Shown here one piece after another: positions 17,393 to 25,648 of a stretch of 64,000 nt of DNA. The DNA is from Gemmatimonas aurantiaca (GTDB taxonomy: Bacteria > Gemmatimonadota > Gemmatimonadetes > Gemmatimonadales > Gemmatimonadaceae), in contig NZ_JBBCJO010000005.1 of assembly GCF_037190085.1 (NCBI RefSeq), positions 124,001 through 188,000 of the forward strand, given 5' to 3'. The position numbers and the translations under genes are program-made. Below the pieces are notes generated by a model. It worked only from the letters and a program-made list of their open reading frames with translations. It searched no databases and was not told the origin of the DNA. Every line of letters begins with the position of its first letter. Within the stretch, counting starts at the first letter, position 1.

Positions 17393-18283
17393 ATGACGAC
17401 TCTCCTGCGTGGGTGCGGCACCGCGCTCGTCACGCCTTTCACGCCGGATGGCGCACTCGACGAACCGGCGCTGCGCGCCCTCGTCGACTGGCAGATCGCG
17501 CAGGGGATGCACATGCTGATCCCTTGCGGTTCCACGGGTGAAGCCGTGACGCTCACCCCGGCCGAACACCTGCGGGTGGTGGAGATCACGGTGGAGCAGG
17601 TGAACGGGCGCGTTCCCGTGATTGCCGGCGCCGGCTCCAACGACACCCGGAAGGCCATCGCCCTGTCACGCGATCTCCGGTCCATCGGCGCCACGCATCT
17701 GCTGCATGTGACACCGATGTACAACAAGCCGCCCCAGCGTGCGCTCGTGGCGCACTTCCGCGCCATCGCCGATGCGTGCGATCTGCCGATCGTGATCTAC
17801 AACGTGCCGGGACGCACGGCCATCAATCTCGAGGCGCGCACCTGTCTCGAACTCGCCGCCGACCCACGCTTCGTGGCCGTGAAGGAAGCCTCGGGCAACA
17901 TGGCGCAGATCGGCACCATCATCCGTGATCGTCCCGGGCATTTTGCGGTGCTCTCCGGCGATGACGGTCTCACGCTGCCGGTGATGGCCCTGGGCGGTGA
18001 AGGCGTGATCTCGGTGGTGTCGAACATCGCGCCCGCGCTCATGGTGCAACTCTGCGATGCCATGGCACGCGAGGATCTCCAGGCGGCCCGCGCACTCGAG
18101 GTCCAGGTGGCGCCGCTCATCGATGCCGCGTTCGTGGAATCGAACCCCATTCCGGCCAAGGCCATGCTGGCCATGATGGGACGCCTGAGCGATACGTTGC
18201 GACTGCCGCTGGTGCCGCTCGCGGAAACGCATCGGACAGCAGTGCGCACCGTGCTCGAGCGGCTGGGCGCGATCCCGTCCTGA
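17393..18283 (+). CDS. dapA: 4-hydroxy-tetrahydrodipicolinate synthase
   Basis: Class I aldolase condensing pyruvate with aspartate semialdehyde. From ATG 17393 the product is 296 residues, the normal family size. Catalytic residues are visible: Schiff-base lysine K164 in VAVKEASGN, Y136 in YNVPGRT, and the PCGSTGEA carboxylate-binding loop. The open frame runs upstream into dapB, but the conserved N-terminus LLRGCGTALVTPF fixes the start. Twenty bases separate it from dapB. Confidence 0.96.
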   Translation: MTTLLRGCGTALVTPFTPDGALDEPALRALVDWQIAQGMHMLIPCGSTGEAVTLTPAEHLRVVEITVEQVNGRVPVIAGAGSNDTRKAIALSRDLRSIGATHLLHVTPMYNKPPQRALVAHFRAIADACDLPIVIYNVPGRTAINLEARTCLELAADPRFVAVKEASGNMAQIGTIIRDRPGHFAVLSGDDGLTLPVMALGGEGVISVVSNIAPALMVQLCDAMAREDLQAARALEVQVAPLIDAAFVESNPIPAKAMLAMMGRLSDTLRLPLVPLAETHRTAVRTVLERLGAIPS

Positions 18284-18368
18284 AGCCCTCCCGGGCAGTT
18301 CCGCAGACTCCCCATATGATACCTGCAACCCCCTGTCGGTATCTTCAGACCGTCTCCATCTGCTGATC

Positions 18369-19220
18369 ATGGCTCTCTCCATTGCCGAACTCGAAGCGCG
18401 CTGCAACGATCCGCTGTTGCTCGACGGCGGCGCGCCCCTCGTCCACGATGCCCAGCACCTCTTCGATTCCACGATGGCCCATCTGGAACGTGGCGATGTG
18501 CGTGCAGCGCAGCGTGATGCGGACGGCACGTGGCACGCCGTCCCCTGGGTGAAGCGGGCCATCCTGCTGGGATTCCGTCTGGGCCGGGTCGTGGAAATGG
18601 GCGGCGCCGGCGCGTTCAACTTCTTCGACAAGCACACGTTTCCCGCACGCGAATTCCGCGTCGAGAATCAGGTGCGCATCGTGCCCGGTGGTTCCACCGT
18701 GCGTCGTGGGGCGTATCTGGCGCCCGGTGTGGTGTGCATGCCGCCCATGTACGTGAACGTCGGCGCGCATGTGGGGCGGGGCACCATGATCGATTCACAT
18801 GCGCTCGTGGGAAGTTGCGCGCAGATCGGAGAGCGGGTGCATCTGAGTGCCGCCGCGCAGATCGGCGGTGTGCTCGAGCCCATCAACGCCTCGCCCGTCG
18901 TCATCGAAGACGATGTGGTGGTCGGCGGAAATTGCGGTGTGTACGAAGGCACGGTCGTGCGCAGCAAGGCCGTGCTTGCGGCCGGCGTGATACTCACGCG
19001 CGGAACCCCAGTGTACGACCTCGTGAAAGAGACCGTGCATCGTGCCACGGCCGATCAGCCGCTCGTCATTCCCGAGGGCGCCGTGGTGGTGCCGGGGGCA
19101 CGCCGCGTGACGTCGGCGTTCGGTGAAGCGCAGGGCCTGTCGTTGCAGACGCCCGTCATCGTGAAGTACCGCGACGATCGCACCGATGCCTCCACCGCGC
19201 TGGAGGCGTGGCTGCGTTGA
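18369..19220 (+). CDS. dapD: Tetrahydrodipicolinate N-succinyltransferase
   Basis: Left-handed beta-helix acyltransferase that succinylates tetrahydrodipicolinate, committing the pathway to the succinylase branch. The 283-residue protein shows hexapeptide repeats from about residue 105 (VRRGAYLAPGVVCMPP, VNVGAHVGRGTMIDSHALVG, AAQIGGVLEP), DapD family features. The gene follows dapA after 85 bases and its TGA overlaps the aroA-cmk start. The DapC/ArgD aminotransferase and DapF epimerase are not in the window. Confidence 0.93.
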   Translation: MALSIAELEARCNDPLLLDGGAPLVHDAQHLFDSTMAHLERGDVRAAQRDADGTWHAVPWVKRAILLGFRLGRVVEMGGAGAFNFFDKHTFPAREFRVENQVRIVPGGSTVRRGAYLAPGVVCMPPMYVNVGAHVGRGTMIDSHALVGSCAQIGERVHLSAAAQIGGVLEPINASPVVIEDDVVVGGNCGVYEGTVVRSKAVLAAGVILTRGTPVYDLVKETVHRATADQPLVIPEGAVVVPGARRVTSAFGEAQGLSLQTPVIVKYRDDRTDASTALEAWLR

Positions 19221-21244
19221 GCCGCCCCGACGCGCTGCATGTGGCGGGAACCATCAGAGCTCCCGGTGACAAGTCCATCAGTCACCGGGCGCTCATCTTT
19301 GCAGCGCTGGCCGACGGCGAGACGCGTATCCGCGACATTCTGATGTCGGCCGATGTGCACGCCACCGCGCGGGCCCTGCGTGCCATGGGCGTGGAGATCC
19401 CCGCGTTGAGCGCGGATTTTGTCGTGCGCGGGCGCGGTATCGATGCCCTCACTTCACCGGCCGCGCCGCTCGACTGCGGCAACAGCGGCACCACGACACG
19501 CCTGTTGTGCGGGCTGGTGGCCGGGTTGCCCGGGCGGACGGCGCGTTTCGAGGGCGACGCGAGTCTCAGCCGTCGACCTATGCGGCGGGTGGCCACGCCC
19601 CTGGGCGCCATGGGAGCCCGCATCGAATTCGAGGGCGCGCCCGGCCACGATGGGTTGCCGATGCGGGTGCATGGGGCACAGTTGGTGGCGACGCACTATG
19701 CGAACACCCATGCCAGCGCGCAGGTGAAGGGCGCGTTGCTGCTCGCCGGCCTGGCCTCCGGTGTCGAGGTCACGATCGACGAGCCGTATCGGTCGCGCGA
19801 TCACAGCGAACGCATGTTGCTGGCCCGCGGCGTGGCCCTGGAAACATCGGACACCGGCGTTCGTCTTCCGGCCCATCAACGTGTCAGTGCCGTCGATGTG
19901 GTCGTACCGTCCGATCCTTCGTCGGCCACGTTCTTCGCCGCACTTGCGGCTCTGGCCGACAGCGGCGAACTGCGTCTCGAGAATGTCTGTCTCAACCCCA
20001 CCCGCACCGGCGCCTTCGACGCCCTGCAGCGCATGGGCGTCTCACTCGTGGTGAGCGACGAACGGGTGGTGGGCGGGGAGCATATCGGCACGCTCGTCGT
20101 ACAACCGGCGACGCTCGTCGGCACGCACATCGGCGGTGCCGACATTCCGCGCTGCATCGACGAACTCCCCATGCTCGCCTGTCTCGCCTCACGCGCCCGG
20201 GGGGAGACACGCATCACCGATGCGGCCGAGTTGCGGGTGAAGGAGAGCGACCGTATCCGGGCGGTGGTGGAGAATCTCCGCGCACTGGGAGCGACCGCCG
20301 AGGAACTGCCTGACGGTATGCGCATCGTGGGCAGTGAAGTGCCTCTGCGCGGGCATGTGGTCACGCACGGTGACCATCGGCTGGCGATGGCGTTCGGCAT
20401 TCTGAGCGCCCTGCCGGGCAACCAGATCACCATCGATGATCCCGCCTGCGTGGATGTGTCGTACCCCACGTTCTGGGACGATCTGGCGCGGGCCACGGGT
20501 GGGGCAGTGGACCGGGAGAATGCGGCTGCGGAAGCGTTGCCGGTGCCGATCGGCGGGGCTCCGCTGATCATTGCCATCGACGGGCCCGCGGCCTCCGGCA
20601 AGAGCTCGACGGCCCAGTGGGTGGCGCAGGAGCTGGGTGTGCGGCACGTCGATTCGGGCGCGTTCTACCGGGCCATCACGTATCTCGCGCTGGCCACGGG
20701 TGTGGAGCCGGCGCAGTGGACCGCCGAGGGGCTGTTGGGCGAGGCCCCCCGCATCGGCTGGCGGCTCACCGAGCGATCCGTCCTGCCGCTCATCGACGGG
20801 GCGGAGCAGGACGCCGCCCTGCGCGACGCGCCGGTCACCGGGCAGGTGTCCCGCGTGGCGCAGATGCCGCCGGTGCGCGAATGGGTGAACGGCATGGTCC
20901 GAAGCGCGGGTGCGGCAGTGGACGTGGTGGTCGATGGACGTGACATCGGCACGACGGTGTTCCCGGCCGCGCAGCTCAAGATCTTCCTCATCGCCGATTC
21001 CTGGGAACGGGCCCGCCGGCGCCTCGTGCAGCGGCTCGGCCGCCGGCCCTCGGACGCCGAGATTGCCATCGAAACCGAGGAACTGGTCGCCCGGGACGCC
21101 CGGGACGCCACCCAGAGCGTGCCCGCGCGGGACGCGATCACGATCGACACGACGACGGTGACGCAGGCCGAGCAGGTGGAGCGGATCGTCGCGCTGGCCA
21201 GAGCCACGCGGGAGCGGATGGCCCGAGGAGAGACTGGCGACTGA
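19217..21244 (+). CDS. aroA-cmk: Fused EPSP synthase / cytidylate kinase
   Basis: One uninterrupted frame of about 675 residues encodes two enzymes. Residues 1 to about 430 are 3-phosphoshikimate 1-carboxyvinyltransferase with GDKSISHR, ASAQVKGA, SRDHSERM and NPTRTG; these match the motif set of class II EPSP synthases. After a linker of about 20 residues, residues from about 450 are CMP kinase: P-loop IDGPAASGKSST, DSGAFYRAITYLAL and GRDIGTTVFP. The start is TTG 19217 (overlapping the dapD stop) or GTG 19208. In many bacteria aroA, cmk and rpsA are separate neighbours, and rpsA follows here too. Confidence 0.93.
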   Translation: MSRPDALHVAGTIRAPGDKSISHRALIFAALADGETRIRDILMSADVHATARALRAMGVEIPALSADFVVRGRGIDALTSPAAPLDCGNSGTTTRLLCGLVAGLPGRTARFEGDASLSRRPMRRVATPLGAMGARIEFEGAPGHDGLPMRVHGAQLVATHYANTHASAQVKGALLLAGLASGVEVTIDEPYRSRDHSERMLLARGVALETSDTGVRLPAHQRVSAVDVVVPSDPSSATFFAALAALADSGELRLENVCLNPTRTGAFDALQRMGVSLVVSDERVVGGEHIGTLVVQPATLVGTHIGGADIPRCIDELPMLACLASRARGETRITDAAELRVKESDRIRAVVENLRALGATAEELPDGMRIVGSEVPLRGHVVTHGDHRLAMAFGILSALPGNQITIDDPACVDVSYPTFWDDLARATGGAVDRENAAAEALPVPIGGAPLIIAIDGPAASGKSSTAQWVAQELGVRHVDSGAFYRAITYLALATGVEPAQWTAEGLLGEAPRIGWRLTERSVLPLIDGAEQDAALRDAPVTGQVSRVAQMPPVREWVNGMVRSAGAAVDVVVDGRDIGTTVFPAAQLKIFLIADSWERARRRLVQRLGRRPSDAEIAIETEELVARDARDATQSVPARDAITIDTTTVTQAEQVERIVALARATRERMARGETGD

Positions 21245-21266
21245 TCTCTGGACTCTGGTCTCAGAT

Positions 21267-21585
21267 CTTCAGACGGGGTCAGAGGTCAGAGATCAGTAGG
21301 TCAGAACTGAGACGGAGATAGAATGATGAGAGATCAGACAACAACGAGGTCAGAAGTGTGAGCACTGGCGGTCGAGGGGATCGTGCGCGCCACGGGCGTG
21401 CCGCCGAGCGCCCGCCGGGCCCCCGGGGCGCGAAGCGCCCCACAACACGCGGCTCTCTCGCGTCAGCACCCCACCCGCGGACGCAGTGCTCGGACCTCTG
21501 ACATCTGACCCCTTCCTCCTGCTCCCTATCTCCGTCTCAGTTCTGACTCGCTGATTTCTGATCTCAGACCTCTGACCGTCTGAAG
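21267..21585. repeat. Large imperfect inverted repeat rich in TCAGA/TCTGA words
   Basis: The 498 bases between aroA-cmk and rpsA hold no gene. The left arm (21267-21321) and right arm (21526-21585) are inverted copies: both contain CTTCAGAC, GGTCAGAGGT, GAGATCAG and, exactly, GTCAGAACTGAGACGGAGATAG. Short inner arms (about 21346-21367 and 21485-21509) also pair. TCAGA/TCTGA recurs through both flanks. The GC-rich centre includes a hairpin GGGGCGC-GAA-GCGCCCC at 21425-21441. No transposase or target duplication was found; it could be a nonautonomous element or a structured spacer. Confidence 0.75.
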
Positions 21586-21615
21586 CCAGCCCCAGGCGCC
21601 AAGCGCCCTCCCCGG

Positions 21616-21644
21616 TTGAACCCTTGCTTCTGTGCCGTTATGTT
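21616..21644 (+). promoter_or_regulatory. Promoter of rpsA
   Basis: TTGAAC, a 17-base spacer and TATGTT, about 100 bases upstream of the rpsA ATG and outside the inverted repeat. It leaves a 5' leader of roughly 90 bases, long enough for S1 autoregulation. Confidence 0.7.
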
Positions 21645-21742
21645 ATTGGGTTCCCATGGTTCCGTGCCTCGCACGGCGCCCCCCATCCCTCTGTCTCGGC
21701 GCGGCGAGTGCAGGTCCGCGAATCTGGAGAGATCCCACACCT

Positions 21743-23539
21743 ATGAGTACCGAACTGGGCCCCGAGCTCAACACTGAATTCGCTGATCTGGTCGACGTCC
21801 CCGCGTATGGCAAGCTGACCGCCCGCGAGAAGCGCGATCTGCAGAAGAGCCAGCTGCGTCCGCTCGCCAACCGTCGCCCCGAGCTCTACGAGGAGGACGA
21901 ATTCTCGTCCGACGAGTACGAGCGGATGATGGAGCTGTACAACGGCACGCTGGCGTCGATCGAAGAAGGCGAGATCGTCAAGTCGCGCGTGCTCGAGATT
22001 CGCGAGAATCTCGTCGTGCTCGATATCGGCTTCAAGTCCGAAGGCACGATCCCGCTCGAAGAGTTCAAGGACATGCCCGACCTCAAGGCGGGCGATGAAG
22101 TCGAAGTCCTGCTCGAGCACCTGGAAGATCAGGAAGGCTCGGTCGTCCTCTCCAAGAAGAAGGCCGACTTCATGCGGGTGTGGGAACGCATCCGGGTGGC
22201 CTACGAAAGCGATCAGCCGGTGGAAGGCACGCTCGTCAAGAAGATCAAGGGTGGTGTGGTCGTCGACCTCATGGGCGTCGACGCGTTCCTCCCGGGTTCG
22301 CAGATCGCGCTCCGTCGCGTCCCGAACATCGACGAGTTGCTCGGCCAGAAGTACGAGTTCAAGATCATCAAGCTCAACAAGCGTCGCCGCAACATCGTCG
22401 TGTCGCGTCGCGTGATCCTCGAGACCGAACGCGCCGGCAAGCGCGAGAAGCTCATGAAGGAGCTCGCGAAGGACCAGGTGCGGAAGGGCGTCGTCAAGAA
22501 TATCACCGACTTCGGTGCATTCATCGATCTCGGTGGCGTCGACGGCCTGCTCCACATCACCGACATGTCGTGGGGCCGCATCTCGCATCCGAGCGAGATG
22601 GTCCAGATCGGCATGGAGCTCGAGATCAAGGTCCTCGACATCGATTGGGAGCGCGAGCGCATCTCGCTCGGCCTCAAGCAGCTCCAGAGCTATCCGTGGA
22701 AGGATGTGGCGGCCAAGTACCCCGTGGGCACGCGTGTCTCGGGCAAGGTCGTTTCCATCACGAACTACGGCGCGTTCATCGAGCTCGAGCCGGGCATCGA
22801 AGGCCTCGTGCACATCTCCGAGATGAGCTGGACGCGCAACGTCCGTCATCCGTCCAAGATCGTCAGCATCGGCGAAGCGATCGAAGCGGTGGTGCTCAAG
22901 GTCGACGAGACCGAAGAGAAGATCTCGCTGGGCATGAAGCAGACCGAGCAGGATCCGTGGGTCATCCTGCCGCTCAAGTACCCGGTCGGCACGCGCATCA
23001 ACGGCAAGGTCCGCAACCTCACGTCGTTCGGCGCGTTCGTCGAGATCGAACCGGGCATCGACGGCCTCATTCACATCTCCGACATGTCCTGGACCAAGCG
23101 GGTCCAGCATCCGTCGGAAGTCGTGAAGAAGGGCGACGCGGTGGACGTGGTCATCCTCAACATCGACAGCGAAAACAAGCGCATCTCGCTTGGCCTCAAG
23201 CAGGCCGAGGAAGATCCGTGGCTTCGCATCGGTGAGACCTATCCGGTGGGCACCGAGCTCCCGGGCAAGGTCGTGCGCCTGATGGACAAGGGCGTGGTCG
23301 TCGATCTCGGCAACGACATCGAAGGCTTCGTTCCGGTCAGCCAGCTCAACCCGGAAGGCACGGTCACGAACCCGGCCGACTTCACGTACGAAGGCATGAA
23401 CTTCGTGATGCGCGTGCTGGAGGTGGATCCCATCCACCGCCGCATCGTGCTCGCCGTGACGTCGATCCCGGAAGAGCAGCCGCCCAAGCCGGACACCCCG
23501 AGCAAGGTGCACAGCTCGGAAGACGAACTCGGTCTCTGA
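21743..23539 (+). CDS. rpsA: 30S ribosomal protein S1
   Basis: Largest small-subunit protein; it captures mRNA on the ribosome through S1 domains. From ATG 21743 (GGAGAG about 12 bases upstream) the product is 598 residues. Six S1 repeats can be counted, starting near GEIVKSRVLEIRE, PVEGTLVKKIKGG, VRKGVVKNITDFGAF, RVSGKVVSITNYGAF, RINGKVRNLTSFGAF and ELPGKVVRLMDKG; the central three keep the FGAF/YGAF RNA-binding signature. An acidic N-terminal extension of about 70 residues precedes them. Two hairpins follow the stop. Confidence 0.96.
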   Translation: MSTELGPELNTEFADLVDVPAYGKLTAREKRDLQKSQLRPLANRRPELYEEDEFSSDEYERMMELYNGTLASIEEGEIVKSRVLEIRENLVVLDIGFKSEGTIPLEEFKDMPDLKAGDEVEVLLEHLEDQEGSVVLSKKKADFMRVWERIRVAYESDQPVEGTLVKKIKGGVVVDLMGVDAFLPGSQIALRRVPNIDELLGQKYEFKIIKLNKRRRNIVVSRRVILETERAGKREKLMKELAKDQVRKGVVKNITDFGAFIDLGGVDGLLHITDMSWGRISHPSEMVQIGMELEIKVLDIDWERERISLGLKQLQSYPWKDVAAKYPVGTRVSGKVVSITNYGAFIELEPGIEGLVHISEMSWTRNVRHPSKIVSIGEAIEAVVLKVDETEEKISLGMKQTEQDPWVILPLKYPVGTRINGKVRNLTSFGAFVEIEPGIDGLIHISDMSWTKRVQHPSEVVKKGDAVDVVILNIDSENKRISLGLKQAEEDPWLRIGETYPVGTELPGKVVRLMDKGVVVDLGNDIEGFVPVSQLNPEGTVTNPADFTYEGMNFVMRVLEVDPIHRRIVLAVTSIPEEQPPKPDTPSKVHSSEDELGL

Positions 23540-23553
23540 GCGTTCGCTGCACC

Positions 23554-23582
23554 GACTGTCGCACCGTGATGGTGCGACAGTC
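23554..23582 (+). terminator. Hairpin after rpsA
   Basis: Perfect 12-bp stem (GACTGTCGCACC with GGTGCGACAGTC) and 5-base loop, beginning 15 bases after the rpsA stop. It lacks a T tract and may act with the next hairpin or protect the mRNA 3' end. Confidence 0.6.
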
Positions 23583-23600
23583 TCTGCGGCCGGATGAAAG

Positions 23601-23639
23601 AAGCCCCCGCGGCAGGATTGCCGCGGGGGCTTTCTCTTT
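23601..23639 (+). terminator. Rho-independent terminator of rpsA
   Basis: Perfect 14-bp stem AAGCCCCCGCGGCA with its complement around a GGAT loop, followed by TCTCTTT. Confidence 0.88.
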
Positions 23640-23664
23640 GGAATACCTTCGGATCCTGCTCACG

Positions 23665-23693
23665 AAAAAGGCCCCATCGTCTGATGGGGCCTT
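23665..23693 (-). terminator. Terminator of the PEP-CTERM gene
   Basis: On the minus strand an 11-bp stem (AAGGCCCCATC with GATGGGGCCTT) around a 4-base loop runs into TTTTT, 25 bases after that gene's stop. Together with the rpsA terminator it insulates the convergent pair. Confidence 0.85.
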
Positions 23694-23717
23694 CGTGCTT
23701 CATGCCGCCCAATCGGA

Positions 23718-24449
23718 TCAGCCGTTCTGCCGACGGCGACGCGCCACGCCGAAGAGGCCAACCAGGCCGGCCGCCATCAACGCATAGGTCGACGGTTCCG
23801 GGGTCACCACGCCGGAGCTGGACTTGTTCACCCAGTCGGTGTCGAAGGTGAAGTTGGCTTCGATGCCACGACCGGTACCGACGGCCTTGCCGAACGCCAC
23901 GTCCATCTGCGAAAACAGATCGCCGACCGGCGCGTTGGGCGTGACACCGATCTCGTTGCGGTACGTGACCACCGTGTTCCAGCGGTCGAAGCAGACGAGG
24001 AGCGTGCAACGAAAGACATCCATGTCGTTGCCGATGTTGGAGCCCGGCGTGCCCTCGGCCAACCCCAGGAAACCCCAGGCGCGATCGAATGCGGTGTTCG
24101 TGTTCGCCGCTTCGAACACCAGCCGGGTCAAACCACTGGTGAGGTTGTCCAGCGACCACGCGGTGAAAAACGTGTCACTGCTTCCGCTGTTGGTGAAAAA
24201 CGACAGGTTGCTGCCGAAGAAGCCCCAGTTGCCACCCTGCTGACCGAATGTCAGCGGGCCGCTCGAGGTGTTTCCCCAGTACGCGGTGAGCGTCACACCG
24301 GTCAACTGATCGACTCGCATATAGTCGACCACCGGGCCCGGGACATAGCTCGGCGTGCCCGCGTCGGACACATAGGTCTGAGCATTGGCCGTTGCCGCGA
24401 ATGCGAGCGAACCGGCCACCAAAACCGCCTTCAGAATGGAACGGGACAT
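23718..24449 (-). CDS. PEP-CTERM sorting-domain protein
   Basis: Exported protein of 243 residues. An N-terminal signal peptide (ILKAVLVAGSLAFAATANAQ) precedes a beta-rich Thr/Asn/Gly body with two cysteines close together (FRCTLLVCFDRW). The C-terminus is a textbook PEP-CTERM tail: VVTPEPSTYALMAAGLVGL, then a short hydrophobic helix and an arginine cluster (ARRRRQNG). Such tails are recognised by exosortase, which is not in this window. Body function is unknown. Start ATG 24449 is fixed by the signal peptide; no Shine-Dalgarno is visible. Confidence 0.85.
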   Translation of the reverse strand: MSRSILKAVLVAGSLAFAATANAQTYVSDAGTPSYVPGPVVDYMRVDQLTGVTLTAYWGNTSSGPLTFGQQGGNWGFFGSNLSFFTNSGSSDTFFTAWSLDNLTSGLTRLVFEAANTNTAFDRAWGFLGLAEGTPGSNIGNDMDVFRCTLLVCFDRWNTVVTYRNEIGVTPNAPVGDLFSQMDVAFGKAVGTGRGIEANFTFDTDWVNKSSSGVVTPEPSTYALMAAGLVGLFGVARRRRQNG

Positions 24450-24632
24450 GTGGAGGATGAGGGAGGATTGATGCTGAACACCAGCTTCGTGACATACGGC
24501 ACAAAATGTGCCTGTAGTCACTGCTCCCTCGGCTCGGAAACACCGGCCCGACCCCGTCAGACCTCCCATTCGGGAAGGCATCACGAGCATCACATTCGTT
24601 CGGGAAGGGTGAGTAATGAACACTCGCCGAAT

Positions 24633-24648
24633 TGCTGAGCGAATGCCA
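24633..24648 (-). promoter_or_regulatory. Candidate sigma-54 (-24/-12) promoter of the PEP-CTERM gene
   Basis: The minus strand reads TGGCATTCGCTCAGCA, with GG and GC in the diagnostic -24/-12 spacing, although TTGCA is replaced by CAGCA. It would give a leader of about 170 bases. The other 366 bases between the two minus-strand genes show only this and a terminator. Confidence 0.35.
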
Positions 24649-24736
24649 CACATTGCCGGAAGTGTGTCGCATGCACACCACGCCGGATCACCGTAGTCCA
24701 TGCCCGGCCCGTCGACCCTCCCCGGCGGAAAACCAA

Positions 24737-24770
24737 ACACCTCCGCCACGATGATCGTGTGCGGAGGTGT
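24737..24770 (-). terminator. Terminator of the small membrane-protein gene
   Basis: A 10-bp outer stem (ACACCTCCGC with GCGGAGGTGT) encloses a second stem CACGA/TCGTG. On the minus strand it is followed by TTTGGTTTT. It lies 46 bases beyond the stop of the gene ending at 24816. Confidence 0.75.
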
Positions 24771-24815
24771 CGAGATGCGACAGGCGTGTTGCCGAGGAAG
24801 AGCGTCGTTCGGGGG

Positions 24816-25340
24816 TTATTCCTGGCCGATCAGCAGACCCACCCGTTCCTCGCCACCCTTGCGATCCGCCTTCTTCGCAGCCGCCTTGGGGCTCCGGAAG
24901 CCTGCCCATGCCAACAACCCGTAGGCAAGGAAGAACACACTGCTCACACTGCCCACGCGCATGGCCGTGTTGCGGAAGGCGTTCTCCATCTGCGTGCTCA
25001 CGATGGCCTTGAGCTGAAGGGCATCCAGCACGAACAGGATCAACGACGCGCCCAACCCGACGACGAACAGGGTTGCCAGCGCGGCGACGGTGCGCTGGAG
25101 AGCGACACTCTCGAGGCGCCGGCCCAACGTCAGCAGCAGCGTGAGGCCCAGGAACGACGGCATCAGCATGCCAGTCGAGAGCGCATTGGCCACCCGGAAC
25201 CGCCACTGGATGTTGCTGAGCTGCAAAGGCCAGATCTCGATGCCCAGCTGCAGGGCAGGCACGAGGATCAGGAGGAAAGCCGCCGTCATCAGCACGCGGC
25301 GCAGGGAGGGGTCGTCGTGAAGATCTGGAATCACGGACAT
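24816..25340 (-). CDS. Small integral membrane protein, four predicted helices
   Basis: Not recognised. From ATG 25340 the product is 174 residues with four hydrophobic segments at about 15-36, 51-70, 80-105 and 127-145, and a basic then acidic C-terminal tail (SPKAAAKKADRKGGEERVG) probably in the cytoplasm. It has no catalytic motif or cysteine pair. The frame extends 20 codons upstream to 25400, but MSVIPDLHDDPSLRRVL is the more natural start. It diverges from the TonB-domain gene, with its own terminator. Confidence 0.6.
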   Translation of the reverse strand: MSVIPDLHDDPSLRRVLMTAAFLLILVPALQLGIEIWPLQLSNIQWRFRVANALSTGMLMPSFLGLTLLLTLGRRLESVALQRTVAALATLFVVGLGASLILFVLDALQLKAIVSTQMENAFRNTAMRVGSVSSVFFLAYGLLAWAGFRSPKAAAKKADRKGGEERVGLLIGQE

Positions 25341-25648
25341 GGTTGAGTGGTGCTCAAGAGAAGAAAAAGCCCGGCCTTTCGGGACCTCGCGCCGCAGCAA
25401 TGCAAAGGACGTTCCAACGGCCTCGGCCGAAACAGACTGTGCCGAACTTCCCTGGGGCGTGCCGGCTGCGTGACGAATGTGAACGCTAACGTGAGAAACA
25501 CTTTAGCTCCCCGTGACATCGGCCGATAGAGCCAAACGTGCCGGCAGATCTCCTCAGCAGATCGTCCGGCAATACCGCCGCTTCGATGAAGGACCGGCGG
25601 GTTGACCCGACTGCTCCGTACCGTTGCGATCTCGAGGATCGAATCTCT
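25341..25648. other. Divergent intergenic region
   Basis: 308 bases between the membrane-protein and TonB-domain genes. The only candidate signal I see is TTGACC (25602-25607), a 17-base spacer and a weak TGCGAT (25625-25630) in front of the TonB-domain gene. No repeat, RNA or conserved ORF was found. Confidence 0.35.

Noticed and set aside
21267..21585. Insertion sequence
   Set aside because: There is no transposase frame between the arms and I found no flanking target duplication.
21638..23512. 624-codon antisense frame over rpsA
   Set aside because: Its repetitive His/Asp/Glu composition mirrors the S1 repeats.
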